This document shows, piece after piece, positions 62,723 to 64,000 of a stretch of 64,000 nt of DNA (its first letter is position 1; each line of letters starts with the position of its first letter). The stretch is taken from contig NZ_CDBL01000073.1 of NCBI RefSeq assembly GCF_000820005.1, positions 142,152 to 206,151 on the forward strand, in the 5' to 3' direction. Below the pieces are notes generated by a model. It searched no databases. It had not been told where the DNA came from and saw nothing but the letters and a program-made list of their open reading frames with translations. The DNA comes from Aeromonas piscicola. Its GTDB lineage: Bacteria; Pseudomonadota; Gammaproteobacteria; Enterobacterales; Aeromonadaceae. A program made the translations under genes and the position numbers.

Positions 62723-63060
62723 AGGGTTACCTCCAAATCGCCGAATTCATAGGTGCGAGCGGTGACCAGCACCCGGTCGGGGGCTTCTTCACTGATGAGG
62801 ATGGTGCCGGGTACCAGCCGCTCGTCGTCTTCTACCAGCAGTTCAATCTCGGTCATCACGTCGCTGCGCAGGGTAGGGCTGCGCTCGCCGATGAGCTTGC
62901 GGGCGAGCCCCGACTCCATGATGCGGTGCTTGATGTCCTGGCCGATGCTGTGGCGGTCCTGGGTGTAGCGCGGCTGGCCGCCGGCATCGAGTTGCCAGGC
63001 ACCGTTGACGACCAGAAGATCGATGTACTTAGGTTCGTGGGTCAGGGGTTCATTCATCAT
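62719..63060 (-). CDS. DUF2590 family phage protein
   Basis: A 113-residue protein (MMNEPLTHEPKYIDLLVVNG with ITEIELLVEDDERL-like core: SDVMTEIELLVEDDERLVPGT). DUF2590 proteins occur in VHML-like and related Vibrio, Shewanella and Aeromonas prophages between tape measure and baseplate genes, as here. I start it at 63060, whose ATG overlaps the tape measure stop by four bases. Probably the counterpart of P2 gpW or a wedge protein. Confidence 0.75.
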   Translation of the reverse strand: MMNEPLTHEPKYIDLLVVNGAWQLDAGGQPRYTQDRHSIGQDIKHRIMESGLARKLIGERSPTLRSDVMTEIELLVEDDERLVPGTILISEEAPDRVLVTARTYEFGDLEVTL

Positions 63061-64000
63061 TTGGTCTCCAGCCAGACGTTCTCGGCCATCTGCTCCGGGG
63101 TCATCGGGTTCTGGTTGGTGATGTGCACCTCGCCGACGTGCAGAGATTTGGCCGGCTTCTGGTTGGCAGAGGTCGCGGCCGCGTTGGCCTGGATCAGCTG
63201 CTGGCCAATGCCACTGGATGGCACCTTGCTCTGGTCTTGCTGGCGGTAGCGGGCGAGGGGCGCGTTGACTGTCTCTTGTTGTCGCTCTTGCGCTGGCACA
63301 TTCATCACCTCGGGCATGACCGGCACATTCAGTGGCGGCATGGTCGGCATGGCGAGATCCGGCATGCTGCCGAGCTCGATGTTGACGCCCGGGATCATGT
63401 TGAGTTTGTCGATCAACCAGTCCACGGCTTTGCCCAGCAACTGGAAGGGACTGAGGTTGGCAAGCAACTGCATGAAGTTGGCCCAGCCGGCGGCTGCCCC
63501 GTCGATCATCGCCTGGATGGCGTCGAACACGCCCCAGTCTGCCAGGGTCTTTTTCAGGTCGTCCCAGTAGTAGATCGCCAACCCAATAGCTCCGACGAGC
63601 ACCCCCCCGATGAGATAGGCCAGCAGCACGGCAGGATTGGCGGCCATCATGATATTGACGGCCAGCAGGATGGCACGAAAGGCAACCAGCCCGGCTTTGA
63701 GCAGGTTGAGCGGCGCCATGATGACGGTCCAGGCGATGCCGAGCCCCAGGGTGGCCAGCTTGGCGAGCCCGGCAACCAGCATCCACACCCCGGTGACCAT
63801 ACTCAGCCCGACGATGGCGAGCAGGGTATAGCTCACCACCTTGGTCAGGTTCGGGAAGAGGTGCGTCCAGCGCAGCACATCATTGGCACCATCGGCAAAG
63901 ACGCCGACCACCGCATTGATGGCAGGCAGCACCACCCCGAAGGCGGCGGCACGGATGGCGAACCATCCCTGTGTCACCCGTTCCCACTGGTCGGTCATAG
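63057..64000 (-). CDS. Phage tail tape measure protein, C-terminal part (cut by window edge)
   Basis: About 314 residues are visible, continuing past the right edge. Several long hydrophobic helices (for example LAKLATLGLGIAWTVIMAPLNLL and ILLAVNIMMAANPAVLLAYLIGG) followed by a Pro-rich hinge (MPDLAMPTMPPLNVPVMPEVM) are typical of tape measure C-termini. The protein sets tail length and probably forms a channel in the host membrane. First tail gene visible in the window. Confidence 0.75.
   Translation of the reverse strand, partial: MTDQWERVTQGWFAIRAAAFGVVLPAINAVVGVFADGANDVLRWTHLFPNLTKVVSYTLLAIVGLSMVTGVWMLVAGLAKLATLGLGIAWTVIMAPLNLLKAGLVAFRAILLAVNIMMAANPAVLLAYLIGGVLVGAIGLAIYYWDDLKKTLADWGVFDAIQAMIDGAAAGWANFMQLLANLSPFQLLGKAVDWLIDKLNMIPGVNIELGSMPDLAMPTMPPLNVPVMPEVMNVPAQERQQETVNAPLARYRQQDQSKVPSSGIGQQLIQANAAATSANQKPAKSLHVGEVHITNQNPMTPEQMAENVWLETK

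Overview
The window is about 60% G+C gammaproteobacterial chromosome. Gene content and order point to the Aeromonadales, most likely Aeromonas: tig-clpP-clpX-lon-hupB-ppiD, a PilZ gene next to mfd and divergent from lolCDE, guaB-guaA, an acetate permease beside a cNMP/CBS/DUF294 protein, and a hutW/TonB heme region. This assignment is inferred from content; no 16S gene or other marker is present.

Layout. 1-8.6 kb: a truncated chemoreceptor, hutW (anaerobic heme breakdown) behind a Fur-box promoter, xseA, a cytochrome b561, the tonB-exbB-exbD operon and kup. In enterics and vibrios xseA and guaB are adjacent and divergent; here about 5 kb separates them, and a decayed second copy of the xseA 5' end lies behind the cytochrome gene, a scar of rearrangement. 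9-12.8 kb: guaB and guaA for GMP synthesis, then a small cystatin (stefin)-like protein. 12.8-17.3 kb: an A+T-rich insertion carrying one 1274-residue protein with a nuclease-like N-terminus, a STAND-type NTPase and a long helical C-terminus, a likely solo anti-phage protein. 17.4-24.9 kb: LRR-kinase, tpm, a candidate FNR-driven small RNA resembling FnrS, a pitrilysin-family peptidase, sixA, a small conserved protein and an EamA transporter. 24.9-36.6 kb: an OppA-type binding protein, fbp, mfd with an upstream PilZ gene, lolCDE, yfbR and yccF. 37-47.3 kb: the protein quality-control block tig, clpP, clpX, lon (heat-shock promoter), hupB, ppiD, then an ABC-F protein of YbiT type. 47.4-52.9 kb: actP and a DUF485 subunit, a DEDDh exonuclease, a cNMP/CBS/DUF294 protein and a divergent crotonase.

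53-64 kb: one end of a contractile-tailed (P2/VHML-like) prophage or tail island, running off the right edge. On the minus strand, in transcription order: tape measure, DUF2590, baseplate J, tail protein I, tail fibre, fibre chaperone, two unrecognised genes and a gpD/VgrG-like spike, nearly all with overlapping start and stop codons. Converging on the spike gene is a lower-G+C pair: a PAAR-domain protein with a hydrophobic C-terminal domain, probably a membrane-active toxin, and an overlapping three-helix membrane protein, probably its immunity partner.

The least routine items are the STAND protein, the PAAR effector/immunity pair at the end of the tail operon, the FnrS-like RNA, the bacterial stefin homologue and the duplicated xseA fragment. 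No tRNA, rRNA, CRISPR array or insertion sequence was recognised.
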